Positions 13,038 through 22,424 are shown, counted from the stretch's first letter. The stretch: DNA of 26,305 nucleotides from a virus (IMGVR_UViG_3300008740_000041:1-26305), one strand, 5' to 3'. The notes: generated from the sequence alone by a model not told the origin. Numbers and translations are program-made.

Positions 13038-15268
13038 TGGCATATATTCAAACTTTGTATACTATATTAAAAGATGTAGTAAAACCTAAGATTCTTAAAA
13101 AAAAGAATAGATATAAACAATGGGAGTATGGATACAATGATGAGTATGATTTTATTGTAATAAGTAAAACTGGAGAAATTGGAGAAATCATTGAAATACA
13201 AAATCTCAAGATTGCTTTACCGGCAGTTAATAAACCGTTCAAACGAAGTGAAAATAAATCAGAGCAATATTGGGAAAAACAACCCTACCCAAAAGAACTA
13301 AAGAGAATAAAAAGTACTTTTGAGTGGGATGAATATCCAGCAGATTTTAAAGAAAAATGGTTTGATTATATAGATGAAGAATTTAATAGAAGAGAAGAAG
13401 GGTTTTGGTATTATAACAATGGTGTACCTAATTATATCACTGGTACTCACTACATTTATTTGCAATGGGCAAAAATTGACATTGGATCAGCCGATTATAG
13501 AGAAGCAAATAAATTATTTTTCTATTTTTGGGAAGCGTGTAAAGCCGATACGAGGTGTTATGGAATGTGCTATCTTAAAAACAGACGATCAGGATTTTCT
13601 TTCATGGCGTCATCAGAACTTGTTAATCAAGCCACCATGTCTAGCGATTCAAGATTTGGTGTATTATCCAAAACAGGTTGGGATGCTAAAAAGATGTTCA
13701 CGGATAAAGTTGTACCAATCTCGGTTAACTATCCGTTTTTCTTCAAACCAATCCAGGATGGTATGGATCGTCCTAAAACCGAATTGGCCTACCGGGTACC
13801 TGCATCTAAATTAACGAGAAGAAAATTAGATACAAAAGAAAAACTAGAGGAATTAGATGGATTAGATACTACTATAGATTGGAAAAACACTGGAGATAAT
13901 AGTTATGATGGTGAAAAACTTAAACTCTTAGCTCATGATGAAAGTGGTAAGTGGGAAAGACCAGATAATATTAAAAACAATTGGAAAGTAACTAAAACTT
14001 GTCTTCGATTAGGAAGAAGAATTATAGGTAAATGTATGATGGGATCTACCAGTAATGCATTAGATAAAGGAGGACAAAACTTTAAAGATATATATTACAA
14101 TTCTGATGTAAATAAAAGAAATAGGAATGGTCAAACAAGTTCTGGATTATATTCTTTATTTATCCCTATGGAATGGAATTATGAAGGATATATAGATCAA
14201 TATGGATATCCAGTCTTCGATACTCCAGTTGAACCAATAATGGGGATAGACAATATCTTAATAAAAATTGGTGTTATAGAATATTGGGAGAATGAAGCAG
14301 ATGGACTAAAGAATGATCAAGACGGTTTAAATGAATTTTATAGGCAATTTCCAAGAACAGAAAAACATGCTTTTAGAGATGAAACCAAAGAATCATTATT
14401 TAATCTTGTTAAAATCTACGAGCAAATAGATTATAATGAGGATGTAAATAACATGGCTCAAGTGTCACAAGGTAATTTTCAATGGAGAGAAGGAGTTAAA
14501 GATAGAGAAGTTGTTTTTTTACCAAATAACAATGGAAGATTTAAGATATCATGGGTTCCACCTAAAAATCTTCAAAATCAAGTGATTATAAAAAATGGGT
14601 TAAAGTATCCTGCTAATGAACATATTGGAGCTTTTGGATGTGATCCATATGATATTTCAGGAACAGTGGATGGTAGAGGATCTAAAGGTTCTTTACACGG
14701 GTTAACCAAATTTCATTTAGAAGAAGGTCCAATTAATAGATTTTTTCTTCAATATATCTCTAGACCACCTACAGCTGAAACCTTTTTTGAAGATGTATTA
14801 ATGGCATGTGTGTTTTACGGAATGCCTATTTTAATTGAGAATAATAAACCTAGAATTTTATATCATTTTAAAAAAAGAGGATATAGACACTTTTGTATAA
14901 ATAGACCAGATAAAGTGTGGAGTAAATTATCTGTAACAGAAAGAGAATTAGGAGGAATTCCTAACTCTAGTGAAGATATAAAACAAGCTCACGCAGCAGC
15001 TATTGAAACTTATATAGAAACTCATGTAGGATTTAATGAAGAAGGTCTATGTGGAAATATGTATTTTCAAGAGACGTTAGAAGATTGGGCACAATTTAAT
15101 ATAAATAAACGAACAAAACACGATGCTTCTATTAGTTCAGGTTTAGCTATTATGGCTTGTAATAAAAACAAATACAGACCACTTGCTGAACGTACAGTTA
15201 AAAAGATTGATTTAGGAATAAAAAGATATGATAACGATGGAGTTGTTTCAAAAATAATAAATAAATGA
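13037..15268 (+). CDS. terL: Terminase large subunit (743 aa)
   Basis: ATPase-nuclease that translocates and cuts DNA during packaging. The N-terminal ATPase has a deviant Walker A (KNRRSGFS, residues 181-188), a Walker B with catalytic Glu (LLAHDE, D301/E302) and a coupling motif (GSTSN, 336-340). The C-terminal RNase H-like nuclease has D536 (GCDPYD), E601 (ILIENN) and D696 (HDASIS) as probable metal ligands. The long N-terminal region before the ATPase (with GTHYIYLQWAKID at 136-148) and the 743-aa length exceed typical phage terminases and recall those of crAss-like phages. The start is in a TAATG overlap; the stop overlaps the portal start by 4 nt. GC rises sharply over the ATPase core, about 13560-13805. 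Confidence 0.9.
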   Translation: MAYIQTLYTILKDVVKPKILKKKNRYKQWEYGYNDEYDFIVISKTGEIGEIIEIQNLKIALPAVNKPFKRSENKSEQYWEKQPYPKELKRIKSTFEWDEYPADFKEKWFDYIDEEFNRREEGFWYYNNGVPNYITGTHYIYLQWAKIDIGSADYREANKLFFYFWEACKADTRCYGMCYLKNRRSGFSFMASSELVNQATMSSDSRFGVLSKTGWDAKKMFTDKVVPISVNYPFFFKPIQDGMDRPKTELAYRVPASKLTRRKLDTKEKLEELDGLDTTIDWKNTGDNSYDGEKLKLLAHDESGKWERPDNIKNNWKVTKTCLRLGRRIIGKCMMGSTSNALDKGGQNFKDIYYNSDVNKRNRNGQTSSGLYSLFIPMEWNYEGYIDQYGYPVFDTPVEPIMGIDNILIKIGVIEYWENEADGLKNDQDGLNEFYRQFPRTEKHAFRDETKESLFNLVKIYEQIDYNEDVNNMAQVSQGNFQWREGVKDREVVFLPNNNGRFKISWVPPKNLQNQVIIKNGLKYPANEHIGAFGCDPYDISGTVDGRGSKGSLHGLTKFHLEEGPINRFFLQYISRPPTAETFFEDVLMACVFYGMPILIENNKPRILYHFKKRGYRHFCINRPDKVWSKLSVTERELGGIPNSSEDIKQAHAAAIETYIETHVGFNEEGLCGNMYFQETLEDWAQFNINKRTKHDASISSGLAIMACNKNKYRPLAERTVKKIDLGIKRYDNDGVVSKIINK

Positions 15269-17736
15269 TTTATACTAATACTAGAAGTGCTTTTCCCGAC
15301 CAAGTAGTTCCTCAAGAAGAGAAAATGAGTTTAGAATATGGACTCATGGTAGCAAGAGCAATAGAAGGACAATGGTTCAGTCAAGGTATAGGTGGTGATA
15401 GATATGCATTTAATTATAATATTTTTCATCAAAGACGATTATACGCACGAGGAGAACAAAGCATTCAAAAATATAAAGATGAGCTCTCTATCAACGGTGA
15501 TTTATCATATTTAAATTTAGATTGGAAACCAGTACCTATAATTCCTAAATTTGTAGATATAGTAGTTAATGGTATGTCTGATAAGATATACGATATAAAA
15601 GCTTATTCACAAGATCCTGCTTCTCAAAAAGCAAGAACTGATTATGCTACTAAAATACATAAAGATATAAAGACTAGAGCTTACATGGAAAAAGTGGAAC
15701 AAGCTTTAGGCATGAATATAGCTGAAACGCAAGGTATGGATAACGTACCTATAAATGAACAAGAATTAGAGGTTCATATGCAGTTAGATTATAAACAATC
15801 TATAGAACTAGCTGAAGAAGAATTAATCGCTAATACACTTGCTAAAAATAAATTTAATTTAACTAGAACTAGATTTATAAAAGATTTAGTAGTCTTAGGA
15901 ATAGGTGCAGTAAAAACCACTTTTAATAGAGCAGAAGGAATAGTAGTAGATTATGTGGATCCGGCTAATTTAGTATGGTCTTATACTGAAGATCCAAATT
16001 TTGAAGATATATACTACGTAGGTGAAGTTAAATCTATTAGTATACCAGAGTTAAAAAAAGAGTTTCCAGATATAAGTGATAGAGAACTAGAAGAGATACA
16101 AAAATTTCCAGGTAATACTAATTACGTAAGAAATTGGGAAGGAAGAAACAATAACAATACTGTTCAAGTTTTATATTTTGAGTATAAAACTTACGCTGAT
16201 CAAGTATTTAAAATTAAATACACAGATCAAGGATTAGAAAAAGCTATTGAAAAAACTGATTTCTTTAATCCTCCTCCAAATGATAATTTTAAGAGAGTAT
16301 CGAGATCTGTAGAGGTACTTTATCATGGAGCTAAAATCTTAGGTCACCCTATAATGTTACAATGGAAAGTTGCTGAGAATATGACTCGACCTTTTTCCAA
16401 TACTTCTAAAGTTAACATGAATTATCAAATTTGTGCTCCTAGCATATATAAGGGTAGAATTGAATCATTAGTAGAACGTATGACCGGTTTTGCAGACATG
16501 ATACAGTTAACGTCATTAAAGTTGCAACAGGTACTAGCTAGGACAGTCCCAGATGGAGTATTTTTAGATGTAGATGGTCTAGCAGAGGTAGACTTAGGTA
16601 ATGGTACTAATTACAATCCTCAAGAAGCTTTAAACATGTATTTCCAAACTGGTAGTATTGTAGGTAGATCTATGACACAAGATGGAGATTTAAATCATGG
16701 TAAAGTTCCTATTCAAGAGTTAAATAGTTCTAGTGGTCAATCAAAAATTCAGTCATTAATTGCTACTTATCAGTATTATTTACAAATGATAAGAGACGTA
16801 ACCGGATTAAATGAAGCAAGGGATGGTAGTATGCCAAATGAAGACTCTTTAGTAGGATTACAAAAATTAGCTGCTGCTGCTTCTAACACCGCAACAAAAC
16901 ACATTTTATCAGCTAGTTTGTTTTTAACATTAAGAGCATGTGAAAACATATCTTTAAGAGTAGCTGATTGTATTCAATTTGACTTGTTAAGAGAATCTTT
17001 AATAAATAGTATAAGTTTATTTAATGTAAAAACTTTAGAAGAAATACAAGATATACATTTATATGATTTTGGAATTTATTTAGATATTGAACCTGATGAA
17101 GAAGAAAAAGCTTTATTAGAACAAAATATTCAAATGGCACTTCAACAACAAAGTATAAATTTAGAAGATGCTATTGATATACGAGAGATAAGGAATTTGA
17201 TGTTAGCTAATCAATTGTTAAAGCTTAGGAGAAAAAGAAAACAAGAAGCAGATCAAAAAGCACAACAACAAATGATTCAAGCTCAAGCTAAAGCAAATGC
17301 GGAAGCTGCTGAAAAAGCAGCAATGGCTGAGGTTCAAAAACAACAGGCAATTGCAGAAACAACAATGCAATTAGAACAAGGAAAAGGTCAAATAGCAATT
17401 CAAAGAATCCAAACAGAAGGAGAGATTAAAAAGCAATTGATGGAACTTCAATTTGGATATGACAAACAGTTGAAGGAAATGGAAGTTCAACAAGCTCGGC
17501 TCAAAGAGAAAGAAATAGAAGATAGAAAAGATACCAGAACGCGGATCCAAGCCACACAACAAAGTAAAATGATAAATCAAAGACAAAATGACTTATTACC
17601 AACTGATTTTGAAATGGCTGCTGCACCAAGTCCTCCAGAAGCTGAAGCTATGGCATTAGAAGATAGTCAACAACCACAAATAGAAGAAACTGAAACAATA
17701 CAAGAAACAAACATGCCACCACAAATGGGTATGTAA
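15265..17736 (+). CDS. Portal protein (823 aa)
   Basis: Dodecameric channel at the capsid vertex through which DNA enters and leaves. The call rests on its place right after terL, its size, and portal-like segments: residues 86-107 (DWKPVPIIPKFVDIVVNGMS), the middle alpha/beta region, and the helical block around 500-570 (YQYYLQMIRDVTGLNEARDG, then LQKLAAAASNTATKHIL). Residues about 650-755 are a long Gln/Ala/Lys-rich coiled coil, probably the barrel or crown inside the head, and 775-823 is an acidic Pro-rich tail. Portals of 800 aa with this extension are typical of large podoviruses. The ATGA start overlap implies coupled translation with the terminase. Confidence 0.85.
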   Translation: MIYTNTRSAFPDQVVPQEEKMSLEYGLMVARAIEGQWFSQGIGGDRYAFNYNIFHQRRLYARGEQSIQKYKDELSINGDLSYLNLDWKPVPIIPKFVDIVVNGMSDKIYDIKAYSQDPASQKARTDYATKIHKDIKTRAYMEKVEQALGMNIAETQGMDNVPINEQELEVHMQLDYKQSIELAEEELIANTLAKNKFNLTRTRFIKDLVVLGIGAVKTTFNRAEGIVVDYVDPANLVWSYTEDPNFEDIYYVGEVKSISIPELKKEFPDISDRELEEIQKFPGNTNYVRNWEGRNNNNTVQVLYFEYKTYADQVFKIKYTDQGLEKAIEKTDFFNPPPNDNFKRVSRSVEVLYHGAKILGHPIMLQWKVAENMTRPFSNTSKVNMNYQICAPSIYKGRIESLVERMTGFADMIQLTSLKLQQVLARTVPDGVFLDVDGLAEVDLGNGTNYNPQEALNMYFQTGSIVGRSMTQDGDLNHGKVPIQELNSSSGQSKIQSLIATYQYYLQMIRDVTGLNEARDGSMPNEDSLVGLQKLAAAASNTATKHILSASLFLTLRACENISLRVADCIQFDLLRESLINSISLFNVKTLEEIQDIHLYDFGIYLDIEPDEEEKALLEQNIQMALQQQSINLEDAIDIREIRNLMLANQLLKLRRKRKQEADQKAQQQMIQAQAKANAEAAEKAAMAEVQKQQAIAETTMQLEQGKGQIAIQRIQTEGEIKKQLMELQFGYDKQLKEMEVQQARLKEKEIEDRKDTRTRIQATQQSKMINQRQNDLLPTDFEMAAAPSPPEAEAMALEDSQQPQIEETETIQETNMPPQMGM

Positions 17737-17739
17737 ATA

Positions 17740-17771
17740 AATTATATAATATTATATCATGGAAGAAAATA
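17740..17771 (+). promoter_or_regulatory. AT-rich start element shared with the gene at 20821
   Basis: The 22-nt gap (TATATAATATTATATC) plus the first codons ATGGAAGAAAATA closely match 20802-20833 (TATATTATATTATATT then ATGGAAGAAAATA). Because 20821 follows a strong terminator, its copy must include a promoter or a start signal. By analogy this copy may do so for the scaffold and capsid genes. Confidence 0.35.
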
Positions 17772-18964
17772 AAGAAAATTTACCTGTTAGAGAAGAACCA
17801 ATTAGAGATGACAAGGTAGAAGGTTTAAAAGTTAAAGTTAAACCAAAACCTAAAAAACTTACTAACAATACTAAGGAAACACCAAAAATAAATTTAAATA
17901 AGGAAAAAGATGCCATTTCAGAGTCAAGCACAATGCACGTGGATGCGGATAAACAAACCACGAATGTACAAGAAGTGGAGAGCGGAACATCCGAATCAGG
18001 ATTGCAGCCAGTTACCGAAGCGAAAAAAGAAGAAAAGAAGCAAGAAGAGGCCGGGACGAACCCACCGCAGGTAGTTGAAGAAATAACTAATGATGCACCA
18101 GTTACTCCAACTACAAATCCTACTCCTGTTGATCAACCAAATCTACCTGAAGGAGTTGATAAGTTAGTTAAATTTATGAAAGAAACTGGTGGAAATGTAA
18201 ATGATTACGTTAGATTAAACGCTGATTATAGTGGCGTAGATGATGTAACATTACTTAAAGAATATTATAAAAATACTAAACCTCATCTAGATGCTGAAGA
18301 AATAGAATTTCTTTTAGATGATAAATTTGCTTATGACGCAGATTATGATGAGGATAAAGATATTCGTAAGAAAAAACTTGCGATTAAAGAAGAAGTTGTA
18401 AAAGCTCATGCTCATTTGAATGATCTAAAGAGTAAATATTACGAGGAAATCAAGTTGAGACCTGGTATTACTCAAGAGCAACAAAAAGCAACAGACTTTT
18501 TCAATAGATATAACGATGAACAAAAGCGCGCTACAGCACAACATGAAGTTTTTGTAACAGATACTAAAAAACATTTTTCTGGGGATTTCAAAGGTTTTGA
18601 GTTTAACCTAGGAGAAAAGAAATTTAGATACAATGTTACAAATCCTGATGATGTAGCTAACCAGCAATCAGACATTAAAGACTTTGTTAAGACGTTCTTA
18701 AATAAAGATGGCACTGTAAAAGATTACTCTGGTTATCATAAAGCGATTTATGCTGCGAGAAATGCTGATGCAATTGCAAATCATTTCTATGAACAGGGTA
18801 AAGCTGATGCTATTAAGAATGTAGTATCCAATACCAAAAATATAAATAATTCTGCTCGTTCTAGCGAACCAACAGAACATGTATATTTAAATGGTTTAAG
18901 GATAAAAGCTGTTACTGGCGCAAATAGTTCAAAGTTAAAAATAAATACAAGAAATAAAACTTAA
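17759..18964 (+). CDS. Probable scaffold / head assembly protein (401 aa)
   Basis: It lies between portal and major capsid, the usual place for a scaffold. Residues 1-130 are highly charged and probably disordered (Lys/Glu/Pro-rich, KVKVKPKPKK; KKEEKKQEEAG). Residues about 131-360 are mostly helical and acidic (DKLVKFMKETGGNVNDYVRL, then LLDDKFAYDADYDEDKD). The C-terminus (EHVYLNGLRIKAVTGANSSK) is basic, as expected for a capsid-binding tail. There is no protease motif. Nucleotides about 17927-18073 (residues 57-105) are near 48% GC, far above the flanks, and use GCG, CCG and CGG codons that are rare elsewhere. Confidence 0.6.
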   Translation: MEENKENLPVREEPIRDDKVEGLKVKVKPKPKKLTNNTKETPKINLNKEKDAISESSTMHVDADKQTTNVQEVESGTSESGLQPVTEAKKEEKKQEEAGTNPPQVVEEITNDAPVTPTTNPTPVDQPNLPEGVDKLVKFMKETGGNVNDYVRLNADYSGVDDVTLLKEYYKNTKPHLDAEEIEFLLDDKFAYDADYDEDKDIRKKKLAIKEEVVKAHAHLNDLKSKYYEEIKLRPGITQEQQKATDFFNRYNDEQKRATAQHEVFVTDTKKHFSGDFKGFEFNLGEKKFRYNVTNPDDVANQQSDIKDFVKTFLNKDGTVKDYSGYHKAIYAARNADAIANHFYEQGKADAIKNVVSNTKNINNSARSSEPTEHVYLNGLRIKAVTGANSSKLKINTRNKT

Positions 18965-18974
18965 AACTTAAAAC

Positions 18975-20396
18975 ATGGCGTTTACAAGTATGCATGCAGG
19001 ATTAGCTCCTGCTCAGGATAGAGTCGTGTTAGACAGCAATTACTTACAGTGGACCGATTCAGGTGCTGCTGATTTTGCTGACTTTGCACAACAATATCTT
19101 CCTGAATTATATGAACAAGAAGTCGAAAGATTTGGTAATAGAACCATATCTGGATTTCTTAGAATGGTCGGAGCAGAAATGCCAATGACCTCAGATCAAG
19201 TAATCTGGTCTGAACAAAATAGATTACACATAGCGTATGATACATGTACCGTTGCAGGTAACGTTTTTACTGTTGCTCTTCCAGCTGGTGCTACTCAACA
19301 TACTCTTAGAAATAACAATACAATTGTTGCTTATGATCCAGTTAGTGGATTAGTATTAAAAGGTATTGTTACTGATGCTGAAGGTGGAGGTGGAGCTCCA
19401 ATTACAAATATTTTCACAGCTGTTTGTTATACTCAGGCTAACTGGGGTGCTATAGCAGGTGCTGCGAATGTAAGATTATTCGTTTATGGTTCAGATTTCC
19501 AAAAAGGAACTGTTGGCATGGGCGGAGGTGTTGAACCAGTATTAAGTACGTTTCAAAACAAACCTATTATAATTAAAGATCAATATGAAGTATCAGGTTC
19601 TGATACAGCTCAAATTGGTTGGGTTGAAGTTGCAACGGAAGATGGTTCAACTGGATTCTTGTGGTATATAAAAGCCGAATCAGAGACTAGATTAAGATAT
19701 GAAGATTATCTTGAGATGGTAATGGTTGAAGGTGAAATAGATACTCAAGGAATTGCTATATCAGGCGGAGGTACTCAAGGTATGTTTGCTGCTCTAGAAG
19801 ATAGAGGTAATGTATATTCTGGTTTTGCTGGAGCTGCGGCTCCTGGCGCTGGTGCATTAGGTGATTTCGATCAAATATTGCAACAACTAGATAAGCAGGG
19901 CGCTATTGAAGAAAACATGCTTTTCTTAGATAGAGCTACAGCTCTTGACTTTGATGATATGATCGGTGCTCAAGCTGGTGGTGGTTACGCTGCTGCTTCT
20001 TCAGTATCTTATGGTCTATTTGATAACTCAGATGAGATGGCATTAAACTTTGGTTTCACAGGTTTTAGAAGAGGTTCTTATGACTTCTACAAAACCGATT
20101 GGAAATACTTAAATGATGCTTCTACTCGTGGAATGGTTGATAACATTAAAGGTGTTATGATACCTGCAGGAACATCTACTGTTTATGATCAAATGCTTGG
20201 TCAAAACATTAGACGACCTTTCTTACACGTGAGATATAGAGCTTCACAAACGGATGATAGAAGAATGAAATCATGGATCACAGGATCTGTTGGAGGTGCT
20301 TACACTTCTAGCTTAGATGCAATGGAAGTCCATTATCTTTCTGAAAGATGCCTTTGTGTACAAGCTGCTAATAATTTTGTATTATTTACAGATTAA
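18975..20396 (+). CDS. Major capsid protein (473 aa)
   Basis: It forms the icosahedral shell, expected HK97 fold. The evidence is its position after portal and scaffold, its size, and composition: an N-terminal arm (MAFTSMHAGLAPAQDRVVLD), a helical segment with FAQQYLPELYEQEVERFGNR (about 38-57), Gly/Ala-rich beta regions, and few charges. RLRYEDYLEMVMVEGEIDTQ (about 240-260) and RRPFLHVRYRASQTDDRRMK (about 418-437) look like conserved structural stretches. No N-terminal propeptide is obvious. The codon choice uses more C-ending codons than the neighbours, as often in highly expressed genes. Confidence 0.82.
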   Translation: MAFTSMHAGLAPAQDRVVLDSNYLQWTDSGAADFADFAQQYLPELYEQEVERFGNRTISGFLRMVGAEMPMTSDQVIWSEQNRLHIAYDTCTVAGNVFTVALPAGATQHTLRNNNTIVAYDPVSGLVLKGIVTDAEGGGGAPITNIFTAVCYTQANWGAIAGAANVRLFVYGSDFQKGTVGMGGGVEPVLSTFQNKPIIIKDQYEVSGSDTAQIGWVEVATEDGSTGFLWYIKAESETRLRYEDYLEMVMVEGEIDTQGIAISGGGTQGMFAALEDRGNVYSGFAGAAAPGAGALGDFDQILQQLDKQGAIEENMLFLDRATALDFDDMIGAQAGGGYAAASSVSYGLFDNSDEMALNFGFTGFRRGSYDFYKTDWKYLNDASTRGMVDNIKGVMIPAGTSTVYDQMLGQNIRRPFLHVRYRASQTDDRRMKSWITGSVGGAYTSSLDAMEVHYLSERCLCVQAANNFVLFTD

Positions 20397-20422
20397 TTTA
20401 TTAACTTTTAAAATATAAAATT

Positions 20423-20749
20423 ATGGCACTTATAAAATTCGAAACAACAGGCGCTGGTGATGTAATCGTAGACATTAATGTCCCGGTTACTCTCTCAGGT
20501 GTAGCAGTTGATAGAGGCACAATAGCTGCTTCAGATGCTACTGGAGCAACGTCATTGGAAATCCAATGGGGAACCAATTGGGATGATGTACCTGAAGCAA
20601 CATTATTAATGACTAATATGTTGAATGCTGCTATTGAAGCAGGTGTTGCAGATCCGTATGCTATACCAGTTCTTTCTGAAATATGCAAAGATGGAGGATA
20701 TTTAGAACCAGATGAATGTAAACAATTCACTACTTATAGTTATTCTTAA
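20423..20749 (+). CDS. Small capsid-associated protein (108 aa)
   Basis: Immediately downstream of the capsid gene and ended by a strong terminator, so it is probably made with it. The first 50 residues look like beta strands (MALIKFETTGAGDVIVDINV, then PVTLSGVAVDRGTIAASDAT). The rest is helical and acidic (EATLLMTNMLNAAIEAGVAD) with two Cys (EICKDGG, DECKQF). It may be a decoration or minor head protein; the family is not recognised. The start is in the AAATTATG context. Confidence 0.65.
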   Translation: MALIKFETTGAGDVIVDINVPVTLSGVAVDRGTIAASDATGATSLEIQWGTNWDDVPEATLLMTNMLNAAIEAGVADPYAIPVLSEICKDGGYLEPDECKQFTTYSYS

Positions 20750-20762
20750 TCTTTTACTATCA

Positions 20763-20789
20763 AGACCCCACTAACGTGGGGTCTTTTTT
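20763..20789 (+). terminator. Strong intrinsic terminator
   Basis: A perfect 9-bp stem, AGACCCCAC (63-71 of this line) with GTGGGGTCT (20776-20784), has a TAAC loop and is followed by five more T. It closes the capsid transcription unit. Confidence 0.93.
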
Positions 20790-20799
20790 AACAAATTAA

Positions 20800-20820
20800 T
20801 TATTTATATTATATTATATT
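20800..20820 (+). promoter_or_regulatory. Probable promoter/leader between terminator and next gene
   Basis: The only sequence between the terminator and the next start is A/T repeats (TATTTATATTATATTATATT). Transcription of the following gene must start here unless there is read-through. No -7/-33 pair stands out, so the call rests on position and on similarity to the leader at 17740. Confidence 0.35.
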
Positions 20821-21570
20821 ATGGAAGAAAATACAAACACATGGGAAGTGAAAGATAGAAATTATTATCTTTTACATGGTAGATCCCCATTATCATATAC
20901 GTTACCATCTAAACATACAAGAAGATTTCCTTTATTGCATTTTGATAAAGAAAAGGGTAACCAAAGAGAATTAAGATATGCTACTAATCAAGCTTCTCCT
21001 TTTGTTGATGAACAAGTAGGTGAAGCTACATTACAGCATATTGTTTTTAAAGACGGTGCATTGTTTGTACCAAAAGAGAAACAAAATTTACAAAAATTGC
21101 TTTCTTTGTATCATCCAGCATTAAACAAAAGATATGCTGAATTAGATAGAATAGTAGAAGCTAAAGATGAATTAGAAGATATAGAAATGCAAAACCATGC
21201 GATTTCTGCAGCGTTGAGTTTAGAAATAGATCACGCGGAAGCTATTTTAAGAGTGGAAGAAGGTTCTGGTGTGAGTAAATTGAGTTCAAAAGAAATAAAA
21301 AGAGATGTTGCTTTATTAGCTAAAAATAAACCTAGATTGTTTCTAGCGTTAGTTAATGATGAGAATGTACAACTTAGAAATTTTGGAATAAAAGCTGTAG
21401 AAGCTCAAATTCTTAAGTTAGCACAAGATCAACGAACCTTTTCTTGGGCATCTAATGGTAAAAAATTAATGACAGTGCCATTTGATGAAAATCCTTACTC
21501 TGCTTTAGCAGCGTGGTTTCAAACCGATGAAGGCTTAGAGGTATACAAATCTATAGAGAAAAAGTTTTGA
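20821..21570 (+). CDS. Conserved hypothetical phage protein bracketed by terminators (249 aa)
   Basis: The N-terminal half has NTWEVKDRNYYLLHGRSPLS, then LPSKHTRRFPLLHFD, RELRYATNQASPF and FKDGALFVPKE. I recognise this as a pattern recurring in marine phages, without a known function. The middle (about 85-165) is helical or coiled (LQKLLSLYHPALNKRYAELD). The C-terminus has KKLMTVPFDENPYSALAAWF. It is soluble with no membrane segment. It lies alone between two intrinsic terminators, so its dose is set separately from capsid and tail genes. It could be a head-completion or assembly factor. Confidence 0.7.
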   Translation: MEENTNTWEVKDRNYYLLHGRSPLSYTLPSKHTRRFPLLHFDKEKGNQRELRYATNQASPFVDEQVGEATLQHIVFKDGALFVPKEKQNLQKLLSLYHPALNKRYAELDRIVEAKDELEDIEMQNHAISAALSLEIDHAEAILRVEEGSGVSKLSSKEIKRDVALLAKNKPRLFLALVNDENVQLRNFGIKAVEAQILKLAQDQRTFSWASNGKKLMTVPFDENPYSALAAWFQTDEGLEVYKSIEKKF

Positions 21571-21600
21571 TAAAAAACTATAATAACCTGTAATAGTAAT

Positions 21601-21630
21601 AAGGGCGGCATAACGCCGCCTTTATTGTTT
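21601..21630 (+). terminator. Intrinsic terminator
   Basis: A six-bp GC stem, GGCGGC (21604-21609) with GCCGCC (21615-21620), extends outward by G-T and two A-T pairs. It has an ATAAC loop and the T-rich tail TTTATTGTTT. The tail is less uniform than in the first terminator, so some read-through is likely. The next gene starts only about 20 nt further on. Confidence 0.85.
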
Positions 21631-21647
21631 ACGGTAAAAAAAATAAT

Positions 21648-22424
21648 ATGGCAATAGGTATAGATAATGTTTATAAAACAGTGTTGCTCATTTTAAACAA
21701 AGAACAACGTGGTTATATAACACCTCCAGAGTTTAATAAATTAGCTGTGCAAGTACAGTTAGAAATATTTGAGAAATATTTTGAAGATTATAATCAACAA
21801 TTTCGTGTTCCACAAAATGATAGTGAATATGGTAATAGATTAGATAATTTAGACGAAAAAATGTCTATATTCAAAGATAATGTAGCACTAAATTTTATTA
21901 ATTTATTTCCAGATAGATCTCATTATACTATTCCAAGCAGTATATATTATATTGGAAATCTATTTTTTCAAAATGAAACTACCGGGCAATCTTACTTAAT
22001 GGAGAGAGTAGATCCTGGAGAAGCTATTTTGAGAAATAATTCTAATCTTACACAACCCACCTCTATTCATCCTATTTATAGTGAAAATGGAAACTATGCA
22101 GGTGGAAGTTTTCCAGGAGCTCCTAGAATTGATATATACGGTCCACCTGATGATGCGTTAAATTTAAATTCCGTAAGAGCTTTGTGCATTAGAAAACCTA
22201 ATGATCCAGTATGGGGATATGATGTTATTCCTGCAGGTCAACCAGGTCAAGGGGCTTATACTAATAACCCAGGAACTACCACCGACTTTGAATTACATCC
22301 TGAAGAACAAACTGACGTTATTATACAAATATTAATGTATGCTGGTGTTATTATAAGAGATCCTCAAATAGTTCAAAATGCCGCAGCTATGATACAACAA
22401 GAAACTGTTAATGAAAAAAGCTAA
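21648..22424 (+). CDS. Conserved virion protein, head-tail connector/ring candidate (258 aa)
   Basis: The N-terminal helices (IDNVYKTVLLILNKEQRGYI, TPPEFNKLAVQVQLEIFEKY) are a pattern I know from a conserved structural protein of large podoviruses and marine phages. A beta-rich middle follows (SHYTIPSSIYYIGNLFFQ), then Gly/Pro loops (about 140-215) and a C-terminal helix (EEQTDVIIQILMYAGVIIRD). The position between the capsid and tail proteins suggests an adaptor or ring protein. The specific role is not proven. It ends 6 nt before the next gene. Confidence 0.6.
   Translation: MAIGIDNVYKTVLLILNKEQRGYITPPEFNKLAVQVQLEIFEKYFEDYNQQFRVPQNDSEYGNRLDNLDEKMSIFKDNVALNFINLFPDRSHYTIPSSIYYIGNLFFQNETTGQSYLMERVDPGEAILRNNSNLTQPTSIHPIYSENGNYAGGSFPGAPRIDIYGPPDDALNLNSVRALCIRKPNDPVWGYDVIPAGQPGQGAYTNNPGTTTDFELHPEEQTDVIIQILMYAGVIIRDPQIVQNAAAMIQQETVNEKS

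Noticed and set aside
13374-13814. Plus-strand 146-aa frame inside terL
   Set aside because: It is fully contained in the terminase ATPase region, whose motifs are intact in the other frame. It arises over the GC-richer block and shows no domain pattern.
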